DNA of 64,000 nt from Mixophyes australis (taxonomy: Eukaryota; Chordata; Amphibia; Anura; Limnodynastidae): contig JAVHZZ010000001.1 of the NCBI GenBank assembly GCA_036250195.1, forward strand, positions 382,324,907-382,388,906, given 5' to 3'. Below the pieces are notes generated by a model. That model was given only the letters and a program-made list of their open reading frames with translations. It was not told the DNA's origin and did not search any database. The position numbers and the translations under genes were made by a program. Below are positions 31,958 through 41,547 of the stretch, in pieces (position 1 is the first letter of the stretch; each line of letters opens with the position of its first letter).

Positions 31958-32445
31958 AAATGGAGTGCTGAGTGCTTTCCCTATCCATTCCAATAGATTT
32001 CTCAGTGCATTCCCCATCCATTCCGGCTGTCGGAATGGAGTGCTGAGTGCATTCCCCATCCATGCCGGCTGCCGGAATGGTGTGCTGAGTGCATTCCCCA
32101 TCCATTCTGGCTGCCGGACTAGATGGCTATGTGAATTCCACTCCCGGATTGTAATGCTAAGTGCATTCCTCATACATTCCGGCTGCCGGAATGGAGTGCT
32201 AAGTTCATTCCCCATTCATTCCGGCAGAAGGAATGGTGTGCTGAGTGCATTCCCCATTCATTCCGGCTGCCGGAATGGAGTGCTGAGTGCATTCCCCATC
32301 CATTCTGGTTGCTGGAATGGTGTGCTGAGTGCATTCCCCATTCATTCCGGCTGCCGGAATGGAGTGCTGAGTGCATTCCCCATTCATTCCGGCTGCCGGA
32401 ATAGTGTGCTGAGTGCATTCCCCATCCATTCCAGCTGCCGGAATG
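31958..32445. repeat. Minisatellite, 42-bp unit, about 11 copies
   Basis: Unit CTGCCGGAATGGAGTGCTGA plus GTGCATTCCCCATCCATTCC plus GG. GGAATG and CATTCC are inverted within each unit, so single strands could fold. One unit near 32,110-32,170 is diverged. Reading frames on both strands are by-products of the 42-bp period. Confidence 0.93.
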
Positions 32446-33161
32446 GCGTCGTACTGAGGGATAAACTTTGAAATAAAAGCGGTGCCAGGGCTAAAAATTT
32501 CACAGTGTGCCCACCCTCAGACCCAAAACACTAACCAGCCCACCTACAGCCAGTAAATATCTCTAATTTGTCTGTAGTTTACAAATCAAAATCGGTATGC
32601 GGGGGAACACACAGCTATATTTGTGCTCCCTAGTGAAGCCACATATAGTACTCCCAGCACAAGACTCTATCTGACATGTGCAACATTATGATCTTTTCTG
32701 AAATCCCCTATCTTTAAAATGGGGCATGTTTTACCAAATTGGAAAAAAAACTGTAACTTTGTCAAACTTGTGAACCCTCAAAGGCACTACTCAACCCTAA
32801 TAGTTTTCTAACAAAAGTTACCGCGTGTGTTTAAATGCCCTGTACACCGAGTTACGCTCACCTAAAAACCCAGAAAAACTGCGACTTTTGCAAAACAGGA
32901 AGTGGAAAAAAACGGCGAGAATTTGAAATTTAGATTGTTCCTAAATTTTCATTTTTTATTCTTTTTTTTCTGAAATTTGACATGCGGCACCTGTGGACAG
33001 TTCTCCATTCGCATGCCAAATTTCAGCTTAATAGCTTTAATACGTTTTAAGATGTAGAGCCTCAAACACCATGCCCCCCTCATAGATTTCCAGTGGCAGA
33101 ATGTCGTTTTTTACATGTAACCTTAATATAAGGGCACGACTGTGCCCTTGTAATATACATA
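32446..33161. other. Spacer, no gene recognised
   Basis: No recognisable protein; text such as GAAAAACTGCGACTTTTGCA and TTTCAGCTTAATAGCTTTAA suggests an old unclassified repeat. Confidence 0.45.
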
Positions 33162-33436
33162 CAGTCAAGTCCATAAATATTGGGACATCGACACAATTCT
33201 CATATTTTGGGCTATATACACCACCACAATGGTTTTGAAATGAAACTAACAAGATGGGATTTAACTGCAGACTTTCAGCTTTAATTTGAGGGTATTTACA
33301 TCCAAATCTGGTGAACGGTGTAGGAATTACAACAGTTACTATATGTGCATCCCGCTTTTTAAGGGACCAAAAGTAATGGGACAAACTAAACAATCCTACA
33401 TCAAACTTTCACTTTGTAATACTTTGTTGCAAATCC

Positions 33437-34609
33437 TTAGCAGTCAATTACAGCCTGAAGTCTGGAACGCATAGACATCACCAGATTCTGGGTTTCATCC
33501 ATGGCGATGCTCTGCCAGGCCTCTACTGCAAATGTCTTCAGTTCCTGTTTGTTCTTGGTGCATTTTCCCTTCAGTTTTGTCTTCTTCAAGTGAAATGCAT
33601 GCTCAATCGGATTCAGGTCAGGTGATTGACTTGGCCGTTGCATAACATTCCACTTTTTAGCCTTAAAAAACTCTTTGCAGTATGTTTGGGGTCATTGTCC
33701 ATCTGCACTGTGAAGCGCCGTCCAATGAGTTCTGAAGCATTTGACTGAATACGAGCAGATAATATTGCCCAAAACACTTCAGAATTCATCCTGCTGCTTT
33801 TGTCAGCAGCCACCAATAAATCATCAATAAATAAGTCATCAATAAATACAAGGGAACCAGTTCCATTGGCAGCTATACATGCCCACGCCATGACACTACC
33901 ACCACCACCATGCTTCACTGATGAGGTTGTATGTTTTGGATCATAAACAGTTCCTTTCCTTCTCCATACTCTTCTCTTCCCATCACTCTGGTACAAGTTG
34001 ATCTTTGTCTCATCTGTCCATGGGATGTTGTTCCAGAACTGTAATGGCTTTTTCAGATGTTGTTTGCCAAACTGTAATCTGGTCTTCCTGATTTTGTGGC
34101 TCACAAATGGTTTGCATCTTGTGGTGAACCCTCTATATTAACTCATCATCATAATCATCATCATCATTTATTTATATAGCGCCAACATATTCCGTAGCGC
34201 TTTACAATTGAGGACAAACAGAGTAAACTAATAAACAAACTGGGTAAAACAGACAAAGAGGTGAGAAGGCCCTGCTCGCAAGCTCTTGTGAAGTCTTCTC
34301 TTGATTGTTGACTTTGACACATATATACCTACCTCCTGGAGAGTGTTTTTGATTTGGCCAACTGTTGTGAAGGGGTTTTTCTTACCAGGGAAAAAAAATC
34401 TTCTGTCATCCACCACAGTTGTTTTCCGTGGTCCTCCGGGTCTTTTGGTGTTGCTGAGCTCTCCGGTCCGTTCTTTCTTTTTTAGAATGTTCCAAACAGT
34501 TGATTTGGCCACACGTAATGTTTTTGCTATCTCTCTGATGGGTTTGTTTTGATTTTTTTAGCCCAATGATGGCTTGCTTCACTGATAGTGACAGTTTTTT
34601 GGATCTCAT
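33437..34609 (-). pseudogene. Tc1-like transposase, frameshifted and interrupted
   Basis: The start MRSKKLSLSVKQAIIGLKKS at 34,609 opens the paired DNA-binding region. A shift near 34,500 leads to AKSTVWNILKKKERTGELSN and RPGGPRKTTVVDDRRF, and to STIKRRLHKSL just before the insertion. After it come VSHKIRKTRLQFGKQH, the first aspartate in IPWTDETKINLYQSDG, GGGSVMAWACIAANGTGSL, the second in VQMDNDPKHTAKSF, and in another frame SQSPDLNPIEHAF with the glutamate. An in-frame local duplication gives FIDDLFIDDLL near 33,830-33,850. The catalytic triad is present but the gene is broken by a SINE tail and at least two frameshifts. Confidence 0.9.
34143..34290 (-). mobile_element. SINE/LINE tail inserted in the Tc1 transposase
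   Basis: CATCATCATAATCATCATCA, then TTTATTTATATAGCGCCAAC, GTAGCGCTTTACAATTGAGG and GGTGAGAAGGCCCTGCTCGC. This is the 3' tail of the SINE family found at 61.6 kb, minus-oriented, only the last 150 bp. It splits the codons that join RRLHKSL to the downstream transposase. Confidence 0.75.
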
Positions 34610-34972
34610 ATTGAGAGTCGACAGCAAAAGATTCCAAATGCACATGTCACACTTAGAATCAACTCCAGACCTTTTACCTGCTTAATTGATGATGAAATAA
34701 CGAGGGAATAGCCCACACATGTCCATGAAATAGCTTCTGTGTCGATTGTCCCATTACTTTTGGTCCCTTAAAAAGTGGGAGGAACATATAGAAACCGTTG
34801 TAATTCCTACACCGTTCACCTGATTTGGATGTAAATATCCTCAAATTAATGCTGAAAGTCTGCAGTTAAAGCACATCTTGTTAGTTTCATTTCAAATCCA
34901 TTGGGGTGGTGTGTAGAGCCCAAAATATGAGAATTGTGTCGATGTCCCAATATTTATGGACTTGACTGTATG

Positions 34973-35010
<38 letters not shown>

Positions 35011-35025
35011 TGTATATATATATAT
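34973..35025. repeat. (TA)n microsatellite between Tc1 and Gypsy LTR
   Basis: TA run interrupted by TTTGTTTG. Confidence 0.95.
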
Positions 35026-35313
35026 TGTGAGAAAGTACAGCATTCACAGGAATCCGACACAGGTATGCTGAACCATTTAACTGTTTATTAGCAGCTGACG
35101 ATGGTAAACCGTTCCAACGCTGGTTCAGCAATCATGTACGATAACAGTACACAAAAATCCCCACCACCTACATCTGGCTAGACATAACTTCCCTGTCTGC
35201 AAGCCGACCACTTACTGGCATGGGTGGTCCCACCCACACATACAGACAGTGTTTTTATCCTCCGCCCCAAGCACTACAATAAATAACGGCAAACCAATCA
35301 CACGCATGTGGTA

Positions 35314-35345
<32 letters not shown>

Positions 35346-35462
35346 CTAAAAGAGGATCCCAGGGAAGCTTTAACCCTGTCTGCAGCCTGCTGCTGCAGAC
35401 TAGCTGTGTTTTTATCAGTTCTCTTTATAGGGGAACTGTAGCAAAGAGGCTTATTTGCAACA
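35026..35462 (-). mobile_element. 3' LTR of the Gypsy element (437 bp)
   Basis: On minus it starts TGTTGCAAATAAGCC and ends GTACTTTCTCACA (TG...CA). A TATA-like CCTATAAAGAG lies at 35,424-35,434 and an AATAAA signal at 35,079-35,084, in proper order. A (TG)n stretch is inside at 35,319-35,344. The outer border meets a TA tract, so the target duplication cannot be read. Confidence 0.85.
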
Positions 35463-36800
35463 TACTCTTCCCCTTAGCGTTGCCAACCTTGGTGATGCTG
35501 ACACTGCGGAGAGCGCATCCCAGCGGGAAAGGGCGTCTGCATTTGTGTGCAGACTCAGTGGCCTATACTCCACTGTGAAGTGGTAGGGCTGCAGTGCCGG
35601 GAACCACCTAGCTACCCGGGCATTCACCTCCTTGTTCCTGTGCATCCACTTCAGTGGTGCATGGTCAGTGACCAAGGTGAATTCCCTGCCCAGGAGATAG
35701 TACCTGAGAGCCTCAGTAGCCCATGTGATGGCTAGGCACTCCTGTTCCACCATGGAGTATATCTTCTCCCTTGGCAGAAGTTTGTGGCTTAGATAAAGGA
35801 TGGGTTTGTCTGTCCCAACAAATCTCTGTGACAGCATGGCACCCAAACCTACTCCAGAGGCATCGTTTGGAGATACAAACTCCAGCTGAAATCCGGCGCT
35901 TGGAGTATTGGTGCCAAACACAGAGCCACCCGAAGCTCCCGCCAGGTCCCCTCCGCTGCTTCCCACCAGACCAACTTGTCTAGACAAGCTTTCTTTAAGA
36001 GTTCCGTAAGAGGAGCAGCCCTAGTGGAATAATTAGCCATAAACCAGCGATAGTAGCCCACTAGGCCCAGAAAGGTTCTTAACCGGGTCTTCCGCACAGG
36101 TTTGGGCCAAATTCTGACAGCTTTTACCTTATTAACTTGGGGTTTGACCTGGCCCTGTCCCACCACATACCCCAAGTTTTTGGCCTCATGCTTACCCAAT
36201 GTGCTTTGTTCCGGATTGGCGGTTAGCCCCGTCACCCTAAGCGAGGATAATACTGCCTCCAATTTGGGTAGATTTGACTCCCAGTCCTGGGAGTGGATGA
36301 CTATATCATCTAAGTATGCAGCTGCATACTCCTGGTGTGGTTTTAAGATACAACTAATGGCTCTTTGGAAGGTGGCGGGAGCCCCATGTAGCCCGAAAGG
36401 TAGAACCTTGTATTACAATAACCCTTCTGGGGTTAAAAAAGGCTGTCTTAGCCTTTCCAGATGGTGTAAGGGAAATTTGCCAGTAGCCTTTGGTTAGATC
36501 TAATGTCGTGAGGTACCGACTATTGGCTAAGATTTCCAATAATTCATCAATGCGAGGCATCGGATATGTGTCAAAATAGGAGACTTTGTTTAACTTCCTA
36601 AAGTCATTGCAAAAACGAATACTCCCATTTGGCTTGGCCATTAACACAATGGGGCTATTCCAGTTGCTATTGGATTCCTCAATGACATCAAGGTCCAACA
36701 TTTTTCTAATCTCCTTCTTCACAGCACACGTCTAGCTTCAGGAATGCGGTATGGTCTTACTCTCACCACCACCCCTGGAGGTGTAACTATGTCGTGTTCT
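35451..36800 (-). pseudogene. Gypsy reverse transcriptase and RNase H, frameshifted
   Basis: RT: MLDLDVIEESNSNWNSPIVL, NGSIRFCNDFRKLNKVSYFD, MPRIDELLEILANSRYLTTL, and the first catalytic aspartate in LDLTKGYWQISL. After a shift, the active-site EYAAAYLDDIVIHSQDWES (YLDD) sits near 36,305. Then AVLSSLRVTGLTANPEQSTL, LGYVVGQGQVKPQVNKVKAV and TFLGLVGYYRWFMANYSTRA form the connection domain. RNase H: DASGVGLGAMLSQRF, YLSHKLLPREKIYSMVEQEC, ALRYYLLGREFTLVTDHAPL and ending HTNADALSRWDALSA. Frame changes near 35,870 and 36,350-36,410 disrupt it. The stop falls inside the LTR start, so RNase H is the last domain. Confidence 0.9.
35463..35479 (-). promoter_or_regulatory. Polypurine tract (plus-strand DNA primer)
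   Basis: Minus strand AAGGGGAAGAGTA directly before the TG of the 3' LTR, the expected place and composition. Confidence 0.8.
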
Positions 36801-36868
36801 ATGAGCGTGGTACAGCCTGGCACCTCAGAAAACACGTCAAGGTTCCTCTGAACCATTTCCTCAGTCTA

Positions 36869-37150
36869 TCATCTCCGCCATGAGGACAGATTGTCCCACA
36901 TGGGAACTATGTTTTCCTGCACAACTGCGTTTACCAACGTGGCTTGTGGCTCCTCCCTATCATGCCAAGGTTTCAACAAGTTGACATGAATAGGTTTTCT
37001 CCTGCCTTCCTGACTGACTTTATAATTAACAGGCCCCACAGCCTCAATCACCTCATATGGCCCCTGCCAATGGGTGAAGAGCTTACTCTCTTGTGTGGGT
37101 ATCAGGACCAGAACTTTGTCACCTGGTTGAAAAGCCCTAACTACAGCTGA
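36869..37150 (-). pseudogene. Gypsy integrase C-terminal segment (upstream of RT)
   Basis: Minus frame: QPGDKVLVLIPTQESKLFTH, WQGPYEVIEAVGPVNYKVSQ, EGRRKPIHVNLLKPWHDREE. PYxVxExxGPVNYxV...HVNLLKPW is the C-terminal (GPY/F) module of Ty3/Gypsy integrases. It is followed, towards RT, by a linker with EEMVQRNLDVFSEVPGCTTL and VRPYRIPEARR, which in this group directly precedes the RT. The catalytic core with the DDE residues would lie further 5' and is absent. Confidence 0.85.
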
Positions 37151-37249
37151 CTTATCGTAGTTTCTTTTTTGTCTCTCCTGTTACTCATGCATATGTTGTT
37201 GTACCAAAGGGGTGACCTTTCCCAACCTGTCATACAACTGGGAAACAAA

Positions 37250-37735
37250 CTTTTCTAGAACTGGATAGGACCCCGATTTTTCCTAATAACCCTGAATGCT
37301 TATTTTCTTGGATTCAAAAATGTGCTGGAAAGATTGCTTAGAGATACTCTTCCATATTAACATGAAAACATTACACAGTTGATCTAGATTTGTCGACTAT
37401 ACATTCATGTTCTAAGTCCCTTGTTTTGACCACAATCCATAAGGGGCTCTCTTGGATTAAGAACTGATGACTGTGGAGGCAATTGGAGTAGACTAAACTC
37501 ATTCTCATGTTTGTGGAACCAGCTTGAGGTAACTTGTAACATGGCTCGTTATCCTGCTGCAAGTAGCCATTAGAAGGTGGATAGACTGTGACCATAAAGG
37601 GTCACAGTCACATGATTAGCAATAAATGCTGTGCTATATATACATGCCTCAGCTCTATGTGTGCCAAGAAAATATTCCAAACAACATTACACCATCAACC
37701 TATACCACTGACTCAAGGCAGGATGGACAATGGGT
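37250..37735 (-). pseudogene. Third Tc1-like transposase remnant
   Basis: Minus frame 37,595-37,371 begins MVTVYPPSNGYLQQDNEPCY, matching the second catalytic block (YPSSDGYFQQDNAPCHKA) of a widespread vertebrate Tc1-like family. Plus-strand GTGCCAAGAAAATATTCCAA (37,659) and CAAGGCAGGATGGA (37,714) are complementary to upstream parts of the same gene, and a SFQHIFESKK-like end lies near 37,320. Many stops. The junction with the Gypsy linker at about 37,250 is abrupt. Confidence 0.75.
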
Positions 37736-37759
37736 TATTAAATAGAACAGACAACAGGC

Positions 37760-38146
37760 TCTTTGTCGGGCCTGTCTTCTCCCTCTGGTCCCCCCGCACC
37801 CTGATGAAGAGTTGGGAGTGGGGAAACTGCAATGATGCGAATGTTCCTCTCATTGAGGGGGGGTGACATATTTGTTCGCATCACAAGTATTATCCTATTA
37901 TAGTAATGTCCTACTTCATGCTACAGTCCTACAGTAGACTAATGTTAGATTTACATATTCTGGATTATATGTAGCGAGGCATTGTCAAACCTCCTCAAGT
38001 AGACCCTATAAAAAATGTAACAGTATCTATGTATGTGTATGTTGATTGTATTTGCAATTGAATGCTTCTTTTTCTTTATGAAACAAACTATATTGTATGA
38101 TTGATGTCTGGACATCTTCAATAAAAATGTTTTAAAAAAAAAAAAA
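37760..38146 (+). mobile_element. L1-type LINE 3' end with poly(A)
   Basis: Ends CTTCAATAAAAATGTTTTAA and a run of A (38,134-38,146). AATAAA at 38,119 is just ahead of the tail, as in the L1 3' end at 41.35 kb (CTTCAATAAAGAAAT on minus). No RT motif is present in this short piece, so only a 5'-truncated insertion is supported. A CTGATGAAG with later GGAAAC near 37,800 is noted but does not fold as a hammerhead. Confidence 0.55.
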
Positions 38147-38997
38147 AGAAATGGAAACTGTATATATATAAAAAAAAAATATAATTTTATTTTCCCTGTT
38201 GAAAAACATTTATTAGGCTGTACTTATTGTCTACTGTACATAAAATGCATTTTTACAGTTGTTCCTGATTGCAGACACATGTTATAGTATGCATACGCTA
38301 CTGACCCAGGACTTGACCCTTAGCTGGTACAAGAGATACGGCAAAAAAACAGGAAACTTTCACACACGCAGAACTTCATTCCAACGTGGCTGCATTTGCT
38401 TGAGATTGGCACACCCACATTGTGCATCGAGTATAGGCACATGCCCCTTCCCCGCCCCATTCACTCCCTGAAATCGAAGGCTGTCAGAACTGTCATTTGC
38501 GTTGGCATGTGCAGCAGACTTGCTTTCATTGACGGCCGAGTGTCCTCGTTCTGGGCAAGTGCAGAAAAGAATTGTGTACAATGCGCACAAAAAACAAAGA
38601 TATGTCCCTTAATGAATCAGGCAATGAGTTTTTAATTACATTTTAAATATTTTAAATATACACTTTTATTTATTTTTTAGCTTTTAACTATAACAAGGTT
38701 ATGATCATCAGCACCACTCCTTCAGGAGCTCCAATTGACACGGCTTCTGACTGATGTATATTTGATTGTGTACAGGTCAGACTCAGGCACATTTGCACGA
38801 ACATCCCTTTACTGTACACTGCCTGTGCTTGCCTGCCGCTTTCTTCCCCTGTCCACCCTCTCTATGCGTAAGTAGGCGCAAGTGCCAAATTTGTATATTT
38901 TATGCCTTGCTAGAAGTCGTATGTCCTACTTTTCATCACCCGCTTTGTGCACCATAGTACACATTTTTAATTTAATTGCAAAAAAAATTTTTTTTGC
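38147..38997. other. Spacer with a moderately GC-rich repeat-like block
   Basis: The region 38,270-38,640 and 38,770-38,950 has a different composition from its flanks and resembles a DNA transposon body (CTTAATGAATCAGGCAATGA near 38,610), but I found no matching ends. Open frames here are short and unrecognised. Confidence 0.35.
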
Positions 38998-39155
38998 AAG
39001 ATTGAAAAAGTGGAGCTGTTGCCTATAGCAATCAATCAGATTTTAGCTATCATTTTGTAGAATGTACTAAACAAATGATAGCGAGAATATGATTGGATGC
39101 TACAGATAACATCTCTATTTTTTCAAACCCGCAGTGTAGTAAATATAACCCCTGG
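38998..39155. mobile_element. Palindromic MITE, copy of the 6.7-kb family
   Basis: GATTGAAAAAGTGGAGCTGT, TTGCCTATAGCAATCAATCA and the complementary right arm (GATTGGATGCTACAGATAAC, TTTTTCAAACCCGCAGTGTA) ending GTAAATATAACCCC. The first 20 bases of the left arm are replaced. Confidence 0.82.
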
Positions 39156-41319
39156 TCTCAGTACAGCTGCTTTTATGCTACCTGATACTCCTTGTTACAT
39201 GAGCAGAACCAACCAGGTGGAATTAAATTCTGGTCTTTCAACAAACGCATTATAAGTGGGAGAAAGTAATACATTTCTATTTTATGGCTTCTAGTGAATA
39301 CCAACAAAAGACAGACATCGGCAGCTAATTGTACAGTGGCAGCTTATATTCGACTTGTAAAAGATATTATTTCAATCCTTTGACATTATTTTCCTTGTTC
39401 ACCAAGAAATACTATCAGCAGAGTAATACATATCACCTTTGTGCTGGAGACTAGCCAACTCATAGGCTTTGAGCAGGTGGTGGAGGAGGGAGCATTATCT
39501 CTACATGCCCTTTCCTGATAATACATGATGATAATGAGGATAATTGTGCTGAAAACTATCAGTATGTAAAGGTTGATGATTGGGGTAGTGGCACGAGAAG
39601 AAAGAGGTTGGTAACAGCATGGATGTTGGCAGGGAGTGTGGTGATTAAATAATTGCATCTATGGTTGACATCACACTATAATATATACAGAGTGACAGAA
39701 TTTACTAAGAACAATGCACCCACGCTACATGTTGGACACAATTTTAGACCCCCACCCCCACAGTTTAATTTAATTAAAAAAGGCCATATAAAATACACAA
39801 GGTATGATATAAAATAATTTTGCTGTACATTTCATTCCTATTAATATAATAGAATTTCCAGGATATGTTGCTGTTGTTTTTTTCATTTGCAAAAATGTTT
39901 CAGAGGAATAATAATAGGATCATATTGTTACAAGATTAAAAAAATATGAGGTCATTGCAGTATTGTACTTTTGGAGGACATAATCTTCTTACAGTTTTGG
40001 CAGAATTTGAAAACATACTTTTTACATGATTGTTTCTTTAATGTCATAATTAATTTTAATACCAGATAAAATAAAATATTTTTCAACTGGTGATTCAAAA
40101 ATTGATATTAAAATAATGATATAAACAATTGCTTATCAACTCGTTCCATTAAACTGTGTTTAGACAGATTTACTTTGAATATTATTTCTGTTGACATCTT
40201 GTACTTTTTGCAAAGACAGAAAATCCCCATGTTCTCATTAAATGTTTGTAACTACCTATTTTATTTATGCTGACTAAAGCATACTGACCTTGCAAAAGAG
40301 CTTAAGCTAGTTCACAGCCATAAGGGTTCATTAAGGTAAATATTAGTAATTTTTATTGAGTGCATATGCCTGTGTATTAGTTTGTTGTTACCGCATAGCA
40401 ATTGTCCGTTTATCCTGCACAATATAATTTATAGGTAATGGTTAGTGAAGGCAAATATTTTCACAGCACATTTCTGCTATTTTAACTATTGATTCAGCAG
40501 CATACAACAACTGGCCAGTACAAGGTCATCTATAATTGCCTCCCTCCAGTTTTCAAGCTTTCCCCAGGGAAAGTTCAAGTGAGATCCTCCTTACCTTGCA
40601 TGTCCTTCTCCATAAACATTGCTATTGACTAACACTGCTGGGAAATGAACTGCAACATTTCATATGCTGTACAATTTCATGTAAATGCTTAGCTTTCACA
40701 ACCCTGTGCCAGCTATAAAACATGTTCTATTAATAAAGCTCAGGTTAAAGTTATATAATAAAATACGGCTAACAAGATTTTTCAATGACTTGCTATATTA
40801 TGATGCGAATCTTTTTCTATTTCAGGATTATATCAGTTGAGTGAGTTTGTGTTTTTGTGTTTATGAAGTATGTGTACAGTTATATTGTTGTTGTTTTTTC
40901 TTAGAGTGGAGAACTAAATATAACAGTAAACCTCATCATCTTCAGCTGTCTCGAAAACATTTGTAAAATACTCAATTCTAAAATTGTAATTCTAGATTTT
41001 TTTTTTTTATTCTAGTGGCACAGAAAAAAAATGTGTATTTAGTGCCAACAATCTGTTTGGCTAAAGTCAATAAAGTCCATCTTTAAGAACTGAAATTTCA
41101 TTTTACATAAATGCACATAATAGCCTGGCTTGTGCTGGGAATGCCTGTATTCCCTGTGAAATCAGTCTGCACCTAGCTACATGGGCTCTGGCTGGAAATG
41201 TACATAGAGAAAACAGTGAAAATGTTACCATAAAGCCCAATTTACTGATCTTAGGGCCATTCCTTAAATAATATTAGTTTTTATATATTCCTCCCAAAAT
41301 ACTTCACAGTTTAACTTAA
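39156..41319. other. Long AT-rich stretch, nothing recognised
   Basis: I looked for exons, terminal repeats and RNA motifs on both strands and can support none. A short frame at 39,386-39,658 (minus) has no recognised domain. Confidence 0.5.
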
Positions 41320-41547
41320 TTTACTTTTTTTTTTTTTTTTTTTTTATATTTCTTTATTGAAGAATGTCAAACATGTACACATCAGTAAATAAATTAGAAC
41401 AAAGATATGTTTATACTTAATAATCATGAACCATGACACATAGTATGAGGAAAAACGTCACCTGTGAGTCACTGAAGTGAACTATAAATATGATATCACA
41501 CATAAGGTACAAAAGCCTGGAGAGACCGGGGCAACACAAGCACTCTC

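Larger units (their letters stand above)
33162..34968 (-). mobile_element. Tc1-like transposon with perfect ends, carrying a SINE tail insertion
   Basis: Terminal repeats CAGTCAAGTCCATAAATATT and its complement AATATTTATGGACTTGACTG are identical over 20 bp and continue for about 130 bp (GGGACATCGACACAATTCTC inward). TA is duplicated at 33,160-33,161 and 34,969-34,970. Removing the nested insertion near 34,143-34,290 leaves about 1.66 kb, normal for a Tc1 element. The well-kept ends and partly decayed transposase suggest mid-age. Confidence 0.92.
35026..37250 (-). mobile_element. Truncated Ty3/Gypsy retrotransposon, integrase-RT-RNase H order (Gmr1-like)
   Basis: Minus-strand order is an integrase C-terminal-like segment (37,150-36,869), linker, reverse transcriptase (36,800-36,000), RNase H (35,980-35,560), polypurine tract, 3' LTR. 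RNase H lies directly next to the LTR, so integrase cannot be at the usual 3' position. That integrase-first order is known for Gmr1-like Gypsy elements. The 5' LTR, gag and protease are missing: sequence switches near 37,250 to a Tc1 fragment. Confidence 0.8.

Noticed and set aside
31946..32471. A 168-residue plus frame and several minus frames
   Set aside because: Products of the 42-bp minisatellite (14-residue repeat on each strand), not genes.
37795..37850. CTGATGAAG...GGAAAC as a second hammerhead ribozyme
   Set aside because: The intervening bases do not form stem II, and the flanks give no stem I or III.
39156..41319. Possible host exons or conserved non-coding element in the longest repeat-free stretch
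   Set aside because: No open frame with splice sites and protein similarity; conservation cannot be judged from one sequence.
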